Positions 40,496 through 51,108 are shown, counted from the first letter of the stretch. The stretch is DNA of 64,000 nucleotides from Flavobacterium agrisoli (GCF_016522065.1 NZ_JAEHFV010000003.1:186001-250000); one strand, 5' to 3'. A program made the numbers and translations. The notes: generated from the letters alone by a model not told the origin.

Positions 40496-41677
40496 CTACA
40501 ATACCTCAAAAATCCCTGCTGTTCCTTGTCCTGTTCCTACACACATGGTAACAATACCGTATTTGTTACCTCTGCGTTTCATTTCGTCAAACAATTGAAC
40601 CGAAAGTTTGGCTCCTGTGCAACCTAGCGGATGCCCTAATGCGATGGCTCCACCATTTACATTTACAATATCTGGATTCAATCCTAATTCTCGGATAACA
40701 GCTAAAGATTGAGAAGCAAAGGCCTCATTTAATTCAATCAATTCGATATCGTTTAAAGACATTCCGGCTTGTTTTAACGCTTTTGGGACAGCTTTAATAG
40801 GGCCGATTCCCATAATACGTGGTTCAACGCCTGATGAGGCATAGTTGACCAAACGAGCAATCGGTTGAAGGTTGAGCTCTTTTACCATTTCTTCACTCAT
40901 AATCATCACAAAAGCAGCGCCATCACTCATTTGCGAAGAATTTCCGGCTGTGACACTTCCGCCATCAGCAAAAACAGGGCGCAACCCAGCCAATGCTTCT
41001 AAAGACGTACCAGCTCTTGGTCCTTCATCTTTATTTACTACATACGATTTGGTTTCTTTTTTACCTTTTTCGTTAATAAAAGTTTGTTCAACGGAAATCG
41101 GTACAATTTGATTGTCGAATTTTCCTTCTGCTTGCGCTTTTAAGGCTTTCATGTGCGAATTATAAGCAAACTCGTCTTGATCTTCGCGTGAAACATTGTA
41201 TTTATTGGCAACTGCTTCGGCCGTTAGACCCATTCCCCAATAATAATCCTCGTGACCTGCAGCGGCAATTTTGTAGTCGGGTGTGGGTTTATAACCTCCC
41301 ATCGGAATATAACTCATGCTTTCGGCACCACCAGCAATGATACAATCGGCCATTCCCGACTGAATTTTTGCTGTTGCCATTCCAATTGTTTCCAGACCAG
41401 AAGCACAGTAACGATTCACAGTAACTCCAGGAACATCTTCAATTTTTAATCCCATTAACGAAATCAAACGCCCCATGTTTAAACCTTGTTCGGCTTCGGG
41501 CATGGCATTACCAACCATGACGTCATCTATTCGTTTTTTATTAAAATCAGGCAATTCATTCATTAAAAACTGAATAGTTTCGGCTGCTAATTCATCGGGT
41601 CTTTTAAAACGGAATACTCCTTTTGGTGCTTTTCCAACTGCAGTTCGATATGCTTTTACTATATAGGCTGTTTTCAT
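40496..41677 (-). CDS. fadA: Acetyl-CoA acyltransferase (3-ketoacyl-CoA thiolase)
   Basis: 393 residues. Nucleophile C91 in [12 protein letters not shown], the NEAFA motif, histidine in GHPLGCTGA, and the second active cysteine in [12 protein letters not shown] near the C-terminus. These define a thiolase of the degradative type. It cleaves 3-ketoacyl-CoA to acetyl-CoA in beta-oxidation. It lies between fadB (85-nt spacer with a palindrome) and the four-helix-bundle gene (125-nt spacer). The gene is of normal length and composition. Confidence 0.95.
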   Translation of the reverse strand: MKTAYIVKAYRTAVGKAPKGVFRFKRPDELAAETIQFLMNELPDFNKKRIDDVMVGNAMPEAEQGLNMGRLISLMGLKIEDVPGVTVNRYCASGLETIGMATAKIQSGMADCIIAGGAESMSYIPMGGYKPTPDYKIAAAGHEDYYWGMGLTAEAVANKYNVSREDQDEFAYNSHMKALKAQAEGKFDNQIVPISVEQTFINEKGKKETKSYVVNKDEGPRAGTSLEALAGLRPVFADGGSVTAGNSSQMSDGAAFVMIMSEEMVKELNLQPIARLVNYASSGVEPRIMGIGPIKAVPKALKQAGMSLNDIELIELNEAFASQSLAVIRELGLNPDIVNVNGGAIALGHPLGCTGAKLSVQLFDEMKRRGNKYGIVTMCVGTGQGTAGIFEVL

Positions 41678-41691
41678 TTGTTTTGTTTTTT

Positions 41692-41765
41692 AAGAGTATA
41701 GAAGATAGAGTATAGAAAATAGACTTTACAAAGTCTTACATCTATATTCTATTTTCTTTGTTCTA
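41692..41765. repeat. Purine/pyrimidine palindrome in the fadB-fadA spacer
   Basis: Arms 41692-41727 and 41730-41765 (36 nt each) match at 26 of 36 positions, with a perfect centre AGACTTT-AC-AAAGTCT (41721-41736). It would make a long imperfect hairpin across the intergenic region and overlaps the fadB stop. The style resembles the flanks of the four-helix-bundle gene 1.3 kb away. Confidence 0.7.
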
Positions 41766-44153
41766 ATTTCTAAGTGGTTTACCTTTGGTTAACATGTATT
41801 GAATGCGTTCTAATGTTTTGCGTTCGGTGCAAAGCGATAAGAAAGCTTCACGTTCCAAATCGAGTAAATATTGTTCGGATACTAAAGAAGCTTCGGATAA
41901 ATCACCACCGGCCATCACATAAGCCAGTTTGTTGGCAATTTTTTTGTCGTGTTCCGAAATGTATTTTCCAGCTTCCATTTGATCTGTTCCTACTAAGAAC
42001 ATCCCCAAAGCTTGTTTCCCTAGCACTTTAATATCATTTCTTCTGATGGGCTGTGTATACCCGGCTTCAGCCATCAACAAAGCGTGTTTTTTAGCTTCGG
42101 CAATCTGACGGTCTTTATTCACTACGATAATATCTTTTCCATGTTGCAGAAGTCCCGTGTCAAAGGCTTCGTAACCCGAAGTAGATACTTTTGCCATAGC
42201 AATGGTTAAGAAATACTCTTGAAGCACATTCAATTCCACATCGTTTTTGCGGAATAAATCGGAAGCTCTTAAAGTCAATTCTTTAGATCCACCACCACCG
42301 GGGATAACTCCAACTCCAAATTCAACTAATCCCATATACGTTTCTGCCGCAGCAACCACTTTATCTGCGTGTAAGCTCATTTCGCATCCACCACCAAACG
42401 TCATTCCGTGAGGCGCCACTACAACTGGAATAGAAGAGTAACGAACGCGCATCATGGTATCTTGGAACATTTTGATCGCCATGTTCAATTCGTCGTATTC
42501 CTGTTCTACAGCCATCATAAAAATCATTCCGATATTGGCGCCAACAGAAAAATTAGCGGCTTGATTTCCAATAACCAAACCTTGTTGCTCTTTTTCGGCC
42601 AAATCAATAGCTTTGTTAATGGCGGTTAAGACATCACCCCCAATAGTATTCATTTTAGATTGGAATTCTAAGTTTAAAATGCCATCACCTAAATCCTGAA
42701 TAATACCTCCTGAATTGCTCCAAACTTTTTTGCTTTCGCGAATGTTATTTAAGATGATAAAGGCATCTTGTCCTGGAACTTTTACTTGCGATTTGGATTG
42801 GATATCATAGTAATACGTGGCGCCGTCTTTTATGGTATAAAAAGTAGTGTTGCCCGAAGCTAACATTTCGGTTACCCAGTTTGCAGGTGCAACACCTTCG
42901 GTTTTCATCATTTCAATTCCTTCGGCAATTCCAATCGCATCCCATATTTCAAACGGTCCATTTTCCCAGCCAAAACCAGCTTTCATGGCATCGTCAATTT
43001 TATATAATTCTTCTGAGATTTCCGGAATTCGGTTCGAAACATACGCAAATAAACCAGCAAAACTTTTTCGGTAAAATTCGCCTGCTTTGTCTTTTCCTTT
43101 TACCAACACTTTAAAACGATTAATTGGTTTATCAATCGTTTTGGTCAATTCTAAAGTGGCAAAAGAAGCTTTTTTGGCCGGACGATATTCTAACGTATCC
43201 AAATCTAAAGAAAGAATATCTTTGTCGACTTTTTTGTAAAAACCTTGTTTGGTTTTGCTTCCCAACCATTTATTTTCCATCATTTTGTTTACAAAATCCG
43301 GAAGTTTAAAGAGCTCGTGTTGTTCGTCGGTAGGGCAATTTTCATAAATTCCGTTGGCAACATGAACCAAAGTATCCAATCCAACAACGTCTACCGTGCG
43401 GAAAGTAGCTGATTTTGGACGACCGATAACTGGTCCTGTCAATTTATCAACTTCTTCAATCGTCAATCCCATTTCTTTTACCAAGTGGAATAAACTCTGG
43501 ATTCCGTAAATACCAATTCGGTTCCCAATAAAAGCCGGAGTATCTTTAGCAACAACTGAAGTTTTTCCTAGAAATTTTTCTCCGTAATTATTCAAGAAAT
43601 CCAATACTTCATTTGAGGTTTTTGGTCCCGGAATAATTTCAAATAATTTTAAGTAACGTGCTGGGTTAAAAAAGTGTGTGCCACAAAAGTGTTGTTGAAA
43701 ATCTTCGCTTCTTCCTTCGCTCATAAAATGAATCGGAATTCCCGAAGTATTCGACGTAATCAACGTACCTGGAGTTCTGTATTTTTCAATTTGTTCAAAA
43801 ACCAATTTTTTGATATCCAAACGTTCCACTACTACTTCAATAATCCAATCTACTTTTGCAATTTTGGCCATATCATCGGTTGTATTTCCGGTGGTAATTC
43901 GGCTAGCAAATTTTTGACTGTAAATAGGAGAGGGTTTCGATTTTAAAGCGGTGGCCAAGTGATCGTTTACAATTCGGTTCCGAACAATTGGACTTTCAAG
44001 AGTTAAGCCTTTTTTGGTTTCGGCTTCTGTTAATTGATTGGGTACAATGTCTAGTAGTAAAACTTCGACACCAATATTAGCAAAATGACAAGCAATTCCT
44101 GAGCCCATGATTCCAGACCCAATTACAGCGACTTTTTTAATGGTACGTTTCAT
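41763..44153 (-). CDS. fadB: 3-hydroxyacyl-CoA dehydrogenase / enoyl-CoA hydratase, fusion in FadN order
   Basis: 796 residues. The NAD-binding 3-hydroxyacyl-CoA dehydrogenase domain is N-terminal (VAVIGSGIMGSGIACHFANIG at 8-28, split here: GSGIMGSGIA). The C-terminal dehydrogenase module follows (TPAFIGNRIGIYG), and the crotonase/enoyl-CoA hydratase domain is at about 500-720 (GLVIGNQAANFSVGANIG; GGGCEMSLHAD; FGVGVIPGGGGSKELTLR). E. coli FadB has the reverse order; this layout is that of Bacillus FadN (YusL). It carries out hydration and oxidation steps of beta-oxidation. It starts 44 nt after the marR stop, so it is cotranscribed with the regulator. Confidence 0.93.
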   Translation of the reverse strand: MKRTIKKVAVIGSGIMGSGIACHFANIGVEVLLLDIVPNQLTEAETKKGLTLESPIVRNRIVNDHLATALKSKPSPIYSQKFASRITTGNTTDDMAKIAKVDWIIEVVVERLDIKKLVFEQIEKYRTPGTLITSNTSGIPIHFMSEGRSEDFQQHFCGTHFFNPARYLKLFEIIPGPKTSNEVLDFLNNYGEKFLGKTSVVAKDTPAFIGNRIGIYGIQSLFHLVKEMGLTIEEVDKLTGPVIGRPKSATFRTVDVVGLDTLVHVANGIYENCPTDEQHELFKLPDFVNKMMENKWLGSKTKQGFYKKVDKDILSLDLDTLEYRPAKKASFATLELTKTIDKPINRFKVLVKGKDKAGEFYRKSFAGLFAYVSNRIPEISEELYKIDDAMKAGFGWENGPFEIWDAIGIAEGIEMMKTEGVAPANWVTEMLASGNTTFYTIKDGATYYYDIQSKSQVKVPGQDAFIILNNIRESKKVWSNSGGIIQDLGDGILNLEFQSKMNTIGGDVLTAINKAIDLAEKEQQGLVIGNQAANFSVGANIGMIFMMAVEQEYDELNMAIKMFQDTMMRVRYSSIPVVVAPHGMTFGGGCEMSLHADKVVAAAETYMGLVEFGVGVIPGGGGSKELTLRASDLFRKNDVELNVLQEYFLTIAMAKVSTSGYEAFDTGLLQHGKDIIVVNKDRQIAEAKKHALLMAEAGYTQPIRRNDIKVLGKQALGMFLVGTDQMEAGKYISEHDKKIANKLAYVMAGGDLSEASLVSEQYLLDLEREAFLSLCTERKTLERIQYMLTKGKPLRN

Positions 44154-44197
44154 AAATATATTTTTTGGCGAAATGTTTCTGAAGGATTTTGATTCAT

Positions 44198-44668
44198 TCA
44201 GAATTTAATTTCATTTTCTTTTTTCTCTGAAGAATTAAATATGTTTTTTTCTTGAATTAATTCGTTTATAATTTCAACAACCTCAAAAAAATGTGTCAGT
44301 TGTTCTTCTGATACATGTTGTTTTATGGTTTCGTTAAATTTTAAAACTGTAGATTTTGATAGTTCTCGTTTTTCTTTTCCTGCTTCGGTTAAGTATATAA
44401 GTACACCGCGTCCGTCTTCTGGGTTTTTTTTTCGAACAATAAACCCTCTGTCTTCCATCGATTTTAATGTTCGGGTGAGGCTGGTAGCTTCCATTCCCAT
44501 CCTAGGGCCTAAAGCAGTTGAAGGAGTTCCCTCTTCTTTATCGATACTTAGCAAGGCAAAACCGGTTGCCATAGTTGCATCGTATTTGGCAGCTTCCTCA
44601 TTGTACATTCTGGAAACAGCTTGCCAAGTGGCTCTTAAAACATAATCGATCGTTTTATCTTTCATCAT
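44198..44668 (-). CDS. MarR-family transcriptional regulator of the fad operon
   Basis: 156 residues with the winged helix-turn-helix of MarR proteins: LGPRMGMEATSLTRTLKSME as the recognition region, and the wing GFIVRKKNPEDGRGVLIYLT. Both termini are helical for dimerisation. It is the first gene of the leftward fad operon. An 18-bp dyad ACAAGT-N6-ACTTGT lies between its promoter -7 box and start codon. The likely role is autorepression of the operon with acyl-CoA or fatty acid as inducer; ligand is inferred from the operon. The C-terminus is lysine/glutamate-rich (IFNSSEKKENEIKF). Confidence 0.92.
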   Translation of the reverse strand: MMKDKTIDYVLRATWQAVSRMYNEEAAKYDATMATGFALLSIDKEEGTPSTALGPRMGMEATSLTRTLKSMEDRGFIVRKKNPEDGRGVLIYLTEAGKEKRELSKSTVLKFNETIKQHVSEEQLTHFFEVVEIINELIQEKNIFNSSEKKENEIKF

Positions 44669-44714
44669 CGGCTTACTATTAAGTAAAAATCACGTTGAAA
44701 TTATATATCAAAAA

Positions 44715-44732
44715 ACAAGTTGTTATACTTGT
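44715..44732. promoter_or_regulatory. Candidate MarR operator
   Basis: ACAAGTTGTTATACTTGT has perfect 6-bp inverted half-sites with a 6-nt spacer. It lies just downstream of the -7 box (44741-44748, minus strand), where a bound dimer would block transcription of the marR-fadB-fadA-fadE unit. Confidence 0.55.
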
Positions 44733-44740
44733 AAGGATTC

Positions 44741-44748
44741 CAAATATA
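44741..44748 (-). promoter_or_regulatory. -7 box of the marR-fad operon
   Basis: Minus strand TATATTTG, perfect TAnnTTTG, 73 nt before the marR start. In the region of the -33 element lies a perfect 12-bp palindrome TATGCATGCATA (44760-44771) instead of a TTTG; it may be a second protein-binding site. Confidence 0.55.
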
Positions 44749-44834
44749 AGAAAAAATAATATGCATGCATAGTATTTTTACGTTTTTTTATGTTTTTTGA
44801 AAGAACCGTATTAAAGGTAAAAAAATGTAAAAAA

Positions 44835-44858
44835 AAACTCCTCTGATTAGAGGAGTTT
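44835..44858 (-). terminator. Intrinsic terminator of the acyl-CoA synthetase gene
   Basis: AAACTCCTCT (44835-44844), loop GATT, AGAGGAGTTT (44849-44858); on the minus strand it is followed by nine T, ten nt beyond the fadD stop. Confidence 0.92.
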
Positions 44859-44867
44859 AACTGTTAT

Positions 44868-46640
44868 TTAACCGTATATTTTGGCATACAGGTCTTTATA
44901 GATTTCTTTAACGACTTTTCGTTTTAATTTCAGAGTAGGTGTAAGTTGCCCACCTTCGATAGACCAAACATCTGGTGTAAGTTCAAAACGTTTGATTTGC
45001 TCCCAATGTCCGAATTTTTGATTTAAAGAATCGATTTCTTCTTTAAAGCGTTTTTTTACCTCGGGATTTTCTATGATTTCTTCGTTACTTTTACCTAAAC
45101 TGATTTTATGAATTTTAGCCCACTCTTTTACAAAATCAAAATTAGGTTGTATAAATGCAGCAGGCATTTTTTCTCCTTCGCCAATCACCATAATTTGCTC
45201 AATAAAACGCGATTGTTTCATCAGGTTTTCGATGCTTTGTGGTGCTATGTACTTTCCGCCCGATGTTTTGAACATTTCTTTTTTACGATCGGTAATTTTT
45301 AAGAAACCTTCGCTGTCAATTTCGCCGATATCTCCGGTGTGGAAATAGCCATCTTGTAAAGCCTCTGCTGTTTTTTCAGGTTCTTTGTAATACCCCATCA
45401 TTACGTTGGGACCTTTGCATAAAATTTCGCCATCTTCGGCAATTTTCACCTCTAAATTAGGAATCAATTTTCCAACAGTTCCAATTTTAAAACCATGATT
45501 ACGCAAATCGTTTACTGCAATTACAGGCGATGTTTCGGTTAATCCATATCCTTCAACAACCGGAATATTAGCTGCTGCAAAAATGCGTGTTAATCGGTTT
45601 TGCAAAGCGGCACTCCCCGAAACAATTAACTCCAAACGGTTGCCTAAAGCTTCTTGCCATTTACTAAATATGAGTTTTCGAGCTATTTTCAATTGCATTT
45701 CATACCAAAATCCATTGGCTCCGTAAGGTTCGTAACGCAAACCTAAGTCGATAGCCCAAAAGAAAAGTTTTTTCTTAATTCCGGTTAATTCGGTTCCTTT
45801 TGCGTAAATTTTATCGTAAACTTTTTCAAGAAGTCTTGGTACCGCAGTCATTACCGTTGGTTTAACTTCTTGTAAGTTTTCACTAATTTTATCGGTCGAT
45901 TCTCCAAAATAGATAGAAACACCATAATATTGGTAAATGTACACCACCATTCGCTCAAAAATATGGCAAATAGGTAAAAAGCTTAAAGCCACGCTTTTGC
46001 CTTCTTCAAACGGAATGCGGCAAGCGCTATTCAATACATTCGATACAATATTTTCATGCGATAACATTACGCCTTTTGGTCTTCCTGTAGTTCCCGAAGT
46101 ATAAATTAAAGTTGCTAAATCGCTTGCTTGAATGCTGTTTTTTAGGTTTTCAACTTCTTGTTGGTTACTTTCATCGGCGCCCAATTCGAGTAATTCCGAC
46201 CAATTTTTACAAGAAGCAAGGTCATTAAACGAATAGATTTCTTTCAATGTAGGCACATTCGCCTTAATTTCATTTACTTTGGCTAGCACTTCTTCATCCG
46301 AAACAAAACAGTAAACACTTTCGCTATGATTTAATACATATTGGTAGTCTTCGGCCGATATAGTAGGGTAAATTGGAACGTTTTGCGCTCCAATTTGTAA
46401 TATCCCAATATCCATAATATGCCATTCGGTACGGTTGTTTGAGGTAATTAAGGCAATTTTATCGTCTTTTTTAACTCCCATTCGCAATAAAGCGCGCGAA
46501 ATAGAATTGGCTTTTGCAATATATTCGTCTATAGAAGTTTTTTCCCAAACACCATTTTGTTTGGTTACTAAAGCATCAGATTTGTTATATTTTTCTTTTT
46601 GATAGTAAGGTAAATCAAAAAGTCTAGTAATGGTAACCAT
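44868..46640 (-). CDS. fadD: Long-chain fatty acid-CoA ligase (AMP-forming)
   Basis: 590 residues. AMP-binding P-loop YTSGTTGRPKGV, the gate/linker VVEGYGLTETSPVIA, GDIGEIDSEGFLKITDRKKEM with the hinge, and the late lysine region GGQLTPTLKLKRK. These place it in the long-chain acyl-CoA synthetase (FAA/ACSL-like) branch, membrane-associated but without a membrane helix. It activates fatty acids with ATP and CoA, feeding the beta-oxidation operon downstream. It is a separate unit from the MarR operon, on the same strand, with its own terminator; the 228-nt spacer before marR contains the operator. Confidence 0.94.
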   Translation of the reverse strand: MVTITRLFDLPYYQKEKYNKSDALVTKQNGVWEKTSIDEYIAKANSISRALLRMGVKKDDKIALITSNNRTEWHIMDIGILQIGAQNVPIYPTISAEDYQYVLNHSESVYCFVSDEEVLAKVNEIKANVPTLKEIYSFNDLASCKNWSELLELGADESNQQEVENLKNSIQASDLATLIYTSGTTGRPKGVMLSHENIVSNVLNSACRIPFEEGKSVALSFLPICHIFERMVVYIYQYYGVSIYFGESTDKISENLQEVKPTVMTAVPRLLEKVYDKIYAKGTELTGIKKKLFFWAIDLGLRYEPYGANGFWYEMQLKIARKLIFSKWQEALGNRLELIVSGSAALQNRLTRIFAAANIPVVEGYGLTETSPVIAVNDLRNHGFKIGTVGKLIPNLEVKIAEDGEILCKGPNVMMGYYKEPEKTAEALQDGYFHTGDIGEIDSEGFLKITDRKKEMFKTSGGKYIAPQSIENLMKQSRFIEQIMVIGEGEKMPAAFIQPNFDFVKEWAKIHKISLGKSNEEIIENPEVKKRFKEEIDSLNQKFGHWEQIKRFELTPDVWSIEGGQLTPTLKLKRKVVKEIYKDLYAKIYG

Positions 46641-46751
46641 GATTAAATAGTATTAAGTTCGTTGCAAATTAATTAAAATTACCGATAATTGTTATTTTTC
46701 TATAATTAAATAAGAAAAATTTAAGTTAATAGGCTTTAAAATTTTAAGTTG

Positions 46752-47216
46752 CTATTTTAGCTTGTCTTGACCATTGCTATTATTCGCATTTAATTCCTCT
46801 TCTGTGAAGGATTTTATGCGTTCTCCAAGAATAAACATTTTTAATTTATTAAAGTGAATAGAGAATTGCACTTCATTCCAGTTTTCTTCATTATCGTTTT
46901 TGTACCAAAGTGAATAAACAGCACTATTAAAACCTTCTTTAAATTTTGGTATTCCGATTTGCGAACATTCAAAACCCCAAGTCATATTACTTTTGGGCTT
47001 TTCATGTAATTGAAATATACCGCTTCCGTTTGGGTTTAATTGTACAATAGGTTCCGATTTACCTTCAAAAAGATAGGTTCCCGTTACCGGATAATTGATG
47101 ATGGTTGTGATATAATGGGTGCGGTTGTTGGCTGTGATTTCGGTAACTTTAATTTGAGCAAACGAAAAAGAGGTAAAGGCTACGAAAAAATAGCACAAGA
47201 GTAATTTTGTTTTCAT
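46752..47216 (-). CDS. Secreted protein of unknown function
   Basis: 154 residues with a signal peptide (LLLCYFFVAFTSFSFAQ). The mature part is beta-rich (YPVTGTYLFEGKSEPIVQ; NMTWGFECSQIGIPKF) with one cysteine, then a polar tail (TEEELNANNSNGQDKL). I do not recognise a family. It is monocistronic, with a TAGATTTG box 73 nt upstream and about 110 nt separating it from fadD. It probably sits in the periplasm or on the outer surface. Confidence 0.7.
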   Translation of the reverse strand: MKTKLLLCYFFVAFTSFSFAQIKVTEITANNRTHYITTIINYPVTGTYLFEGKSEPIVQLNPNGSGIFQLHEKPKSNMTWGFECSQIGIPKFKEGFNSAVYSLWYKNDNEENWNEVQFSIHFNKLKMFILGERIKSFTEEELNANNSNGQDKLK

Positions 47217-47288
47217 GTGTGTAGGTTAAGTGGTATTTAAAATGTTTTGAAACCGTTTTGAATTGGGCAATAAAAAGGTTTTCGGTGG

Positions 47289-47296
47289 CAAATCTA
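47289..47296 (-). promoter_or_regulatory. Bacteroidota -7 box for the 154-residue secreted protein
   Basis: Minus strand TAGATTTG, a perfect TAnnTTTG match, 73 nt before the ATG at 47216; no -33 TTTG at the usual spacing. Confidence 0.4.
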
Positions 47297-47381
47297 CTAA
47301 AATAGGGAAGAAAAAAAATGTAATTAAAGTTTGGTTTTTAAGTTTTTTGAAAAACTTTGATTAAGAGTGTTTTGTAAAAAA

Positions 47382-47405
47382 AATACCCGAACTAGGTCGG
47401 GTATT
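47382..47405 (-). terminator. Intrinsic terminator of purL
   Basis: AATACCCGA (47382-47390), loop ACTAGG, TCGGGTATT (47397-47405); followed on the minus strand by a run of eight T. Confidence 0.9.
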
Positions 47406-47426
47406 AATTGTTTTATATAGAAAATA

Positions 47427-50400
47427 TTATAAATTCTCAATCCATTTTCGGGCATTTACAAAAGCTTCCATCCAAGGAGTAACCTCGTCGTTTCTGTCTG
47501 TTGGGTAGTTGGCCCAGTTCCATTGAAAAATAGAACGTTCAATATGCGGCATCATGACCAAATGGCGTCCTGTGTTGTCGCACATCATGGCCGTATTGTA
47601 AGCTGAACCGTTTGGATTTGCAGGATAACCTTCGTAACCATATTTTGCTACAATATTATAATGCTCTTCGGACATTGGGAGGTTAAATTTACCTTCTCCA
47701 TGCGAAACCCAAACACCTAGAGTGCTTCCTTCTAAAGTCGATAACATCACCGATTTGTTTTCTTGGATTGTTACCGAAGTAAAAATACTTTCGTGTTTGT
47801 GACTGTTATTGTGAAGCATTTTTCCATGCACTTCGTGTTCTGGATTTATTAATTCTAACTCCATTAACAATTGGCAACCGTTGCAAATTCCGACAGATAA
47901 TGTATCTTTTCGATCAAAGAAATTTTTCAAAGCAGTATTGGCTTTTTCGTTGTATTTGAATGCACCCGCCCAACCTTTAGCCGAACCTAATACATCCGAA
48001 TTAGAAAAACCACCCACGGCTCCGATAAACTGAATGTCTTCTAAGGTTTCGCGGCCCGAAATTAAATCGGTCATGTGTACATCTTTTACATCAAAACCAG
48101 CTAAATACATGGCGTTGGCCATTTCACGTTCTGAATTACTTCCTTTTTCGCGAATGATAGCGGCTTTTGGTCTAGGCGTTCCTTCGTTTACAACTGGTTT
48201 TTTTCCATTGAAATGACTTGGGAAATCGTAGTGTAACGGTTGGTTTTTATAATTGTCAAAACGTTCTTTAGCTGTTCCGTTTTTAGATTGTTTTTCATCT
48301 AATAAATAAGAAGTTTCAAACCAAATATCGCGGTACGCTTTGATGTCTAAAGTCGAAAATCCAAGGTCTAAAGTTTCAGTAGTTGTCGCTTTCCCTAATT
48401 TGAAAAATTCGATATTGTTTGCATTTAATTTACTTTCTAAAACGGTATCTTCTTTCGCTTGGAAAACCAATCCGATGTTTTCGGCAAACAAAACTTTAAC
48501 TAGGTCTTTTTCGGTTAGAACAGATAAATCAATTTTTGCTCCTAAATTAACATCGGCAAAACACAATTCTAATAAAGTTGTTATTAATCCACCACTACCA
48601 ATATCGTGTCCTGCTACAATTTGGCCTTCGTTAATTAAATCCTGAATGGTATTAAATGCATTTTTAAAGAAAACGGCATCTTTAATCGTAGAAGTTTCCG
48701 TTCCGATTGTATTTAAAACTTGTGCAAATGAGGAACCTCCTAATTTGAAATCATCTTGCGATAAATTCAGGTAATAAATAGATCCTGCATTTTTTTGAAG
48801 AACTGGTTCCACGACTTTTTTAATATCGGTGCAATTTCCAGCTGCCGAAATAATAACCGTTCCTGGTGCAATTACCTCGTCATTTGGATATTTTTGTTTC
48901 ATGGAAAGTGAATCTTTCCCAGTTGGAATGTTAATTCCCAATTCAATTGCAAATTCTGAACAACCTTCAACTGCAGCGTACAAACGAGCATCTTCGCCTT
49001 CATTTTTACAAGCCCACATCCAGTTGGCGGATAAGGATATTCCTTTGATTCCGTCTTTAATCGGAGCCCAAACAATATTGGATAAGGATTCTGCAATGGC
49101 ATTTCGGCTTCCTGCAACAGGGTCAATTAAAGCGGCAATTGGTGCATGTCCGATAGAAGTGGCAATTCCTTCTTTTCCATTAAAATCCAAAGCCATTACA
49201 CCTACATTGTTTAAAGGCAATTGTAATGGACCAGCACATTGTTGTTTGGCCACACGACCACCCACACAACGGTCGACTTTATTTGTTAACCAATCTTTAG
49301 AGGCAACCGCTTCCAAACGTAAAACCGCTTGCAAATAGGTTTCAAAATGTTCAAAGTTATAATGGAGGGTTGTATATTTTCTATCAATTGTTTGATCGGT
49401 CATGATGGTTTTTGGCGAGCTACCGAAGAAATCTTCCAACGCATAATCCATTGGTTTTTTTCCTGTAGTTTTCGATTCAAACGTAAAACGATGGTCGCCC
49501 GTAACATCACCAACTTCATACATTGGAGCGCGCTCTCTTTCGGCAATTTTATGCAAAATATCGAGGTCTTTTTGCCCAATAACCAATCCCATTCTTTCTT
49601 GTGATTCGTTACCGATAATCTCTTTAGCCGAAAGCGTTGGATCTCCAACAGGTAATTTGTCTAAATCGATTAAACCACCTGTTTCTTCAACTAATTCCGA
49701 AAGACAGTTCAAGTGTCCGCCAGCTCCGTGATCGTGAATAGAAACAATTGGATTATGATCGCTTTCTACCAAACCGCGAATGGCATTGGCAGCACGTTTT
49801 TGCATTTCGGGATTCGAACGTTGAATAGCATTTAATTCGATTCCAGAACCAAAAGCACCGGTATCTGCGGAAGAAACAGCAGCACCACCCATTCCGATTC
49901 TATAATTTTCACCACCAAGGATAACAATTTTATCACCTTCTTGTGGTTTGTTTTTAATCGATTGGTCTAACTTCCCGTATCCAATTCCACCCGCTTGCAT
50001 GATTACTTTATCGTAACCCAATTTACGGTTGTTTTCTTCGTGTTCAAAAGTTAAAACCGAACCAGTAATTAAGGGTTGTCCAAATTTATTTCCAAAATCC
50101 GAAGCTCCGTTAGAGGCTTTTATTAAAATATCCATTGGGGTTTGGTACAACCATTTGCGCTCTGCCATGGCATTTTCCCAATTTCTATCGTTAGTTAAAC
50201 GCGAATAAGAGGTCATGTAAACCGCAGTTCCAGCTAATGGCAAAGACCCTTGGCCACCTGCTAAACGATCTCGAATTTCACCTCCAGATCCAGTTGCAGC
50301 ACCATTAAAAGGTTCTACTGTGGTCGGGAAGTTATGTGTTTCTGCTTTTAAAGAAATTACCGAATCAAACTCTTTTACTTCATAAAAATCGGGTTTGTCT

Positions 50401-51080
50401 GCCGATTTTGGCGCAAATTGAGCTACTGTAGGTCCTTTTACAAAAGCAACGTTATCTTTATATGCCGAAACAATATCGTTCGGATTTTCTTGTGATGTTT
50501 TTTTGATTAATTTGAAAAGAGACGTTTCTTTTTCTACACCGTCAATAACAAAGGTTCCGTTGAAAATTTTATGACGACAGTGTTCTGAGTTGGCTTGCGA
50601 GAAGGCAAAAATTTCCGAATCGGTTAATTTTCGACCTAATTTAGTAGATAAATTGTTTAGGTAATCTACTTCTTCTGAGCTCAAAGCCAAACCTTCTTCT
50701 TTGTTGTAAGCTGCAATATCTTCAATTTCTAAAATATCTTCTGGTTCAATATGGATGGTGAAAATATCTTGTGTTAAAGCAGGGTATTTTTGCGATAACA
50801 TAGGATCAAACTCGGTAAAATCCTCCGGCACATAATAAAATTCTTCAATTCGGATAATTCCATTAATACCCATGTTTTGCGTAATTTCAACCGCATTGGT
50901 ACTCCATGGTGTAATCATGGTGGCTCGGGGACCAACAAAAAAATCCGTCAACACGGATTTCTCTATTTTATGTGCGTCGGCAAAAAGCCAGTTCAGTTTT
51001 GAAATATCTTGAGCCGAAATTTCGTTCTGCGTTTGTACTGCAAAAACAGTTTTGCTTTGGTTTTCAAAGAAATGAATCAT
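47427..51080 (-). CDS. purL: Phosphoribosylformylglycinamidine synthase, large fused form
   Basis: 1217 residues, the single-chain form with synthetase and glutaminase domains. The synthetase has [20 protein letters not shown] with its ATP/Mg residues and the second lobe [12 protein letters not shown]. The C-terminal glutamine amidotransferase has nucleophile Cys in [11 protein letters not shown] and the His-Glu pair in SHGEGKF and MPHIERSIF. It makes FGAM from FGAR, glutamine and ATP in purine synthesis. The gene is monocistronic with a good promoter; purB lies 9 kb away in the same orientation but not in the same operon. Antisense frames over it are shadows. Confidence 0.97.
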   Translation of the reverse strand: MIHFFENQSKTVFAVQTQNEISAQDISKLNWLFADAHKIEKSVLTDFFVGPRATMITPWSTNAVEITQNMGINGIIRIEEFYYVPEDFTEFDPMLSQKYPALTQDIFTIHIEPEDILEIEDIAAYNKEEGLALSSEEVDYLNNLSTKLGRKLTDSEIFAFSQANSEHCRHKIFNGTFVIDGVEKETSLFKLIKKTSQENPNDIVSAYKDNVAFVKGPTVAQFAPKSADKPDFYEVKEFDSVISLKAETHNFPTTVEPFNGAATGSGGEIRDRLAGGQGSLPLAGTAVYMTSYSRLTNDRNWENAMAERKWLYQTPMDILIKASNGASDFGNKFGQPLITGSVLTFEHEENNRKLGYDKVIMQAGGIGYGKLDQSIKNKPQEGDKIVILGGENYRIGMGGAAVSSADTGAFGSGIELNAIQRSNPEMQKRAANAIRGLVESDHNPIVSIHDHGAGGHLNCLSELVEETGGLIDLDKLPVGDPTLSAKEIIGNESQERMGLVIGQKDLDILHKIAERERAPMYEVGDVTGDHRFTFESKTTGKKPMDYALEDFFGSSPKTIMTDQTIDRKYTTLHYNFEHFETYLQAVLRLEAVASKDWLTNKVDRCVGGRVAKQQCAGPLQLPLNNVGVMALDFNGKEGIATSIGHAPIAALIDPVAGSRNAIAESLSNIVWAPIKDGIKGISLSANWMWACKNEGEDARLYAAVEGCSEFAIELGINIPTGKDSLSMKQKYPNDEVIAPGTVIISAAGNCTDIKKVVEPVLQKNAGSIYYLNLSQDDFKLGGSSFAQVLNTIGTETSTIKDAVFFKNAFNTIQDLINEGQIVAGHDIGSGGLITTLLELCFADVNLGAKIDLSVLTEKDLVKVLFAENIGLVFQAKEDTVLESKLNANNIEFFKLGKATTTETLDLGFSTLDIKAYRDIWFETSYLLDEKQSKNGTAKERFDNYKNQPLHYDFPSHFNGKKPVVNEGTPRPKAAIIREKGSNSEREMANAMYLAGFDVKDVHMTDLISGRETLEDIQFIGAVGGFSNSDVLGSAKGWAGAFKYNEKANTALKNFFDRKDTLSVGICNGCQLLMELELINPEHEVHGKMLHNNSHKHESIFTSVTIQENKSVMLSTLEGSTLGVWVSHGEGKFNLPMSEEHYNIVAKYGYEGYPANPNGSAYNTAMMCDNTGRHLVMMPHIERSIFQWNWANYPTDRNDEVTPWMEAFVNARKWIENL

Positions 51081-51108
51081 CGTTGTGAAGTTTGTTGTAT
51101 TTCGAATG

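Noticed and set aside
48829..49338. 169-codon plus-strand frame opposite purL
   Set aside because: It lies wholly inside the purL coding sequence, has no recognisable domain, and is a typical antisense shadow of a large A/T-biased gene.
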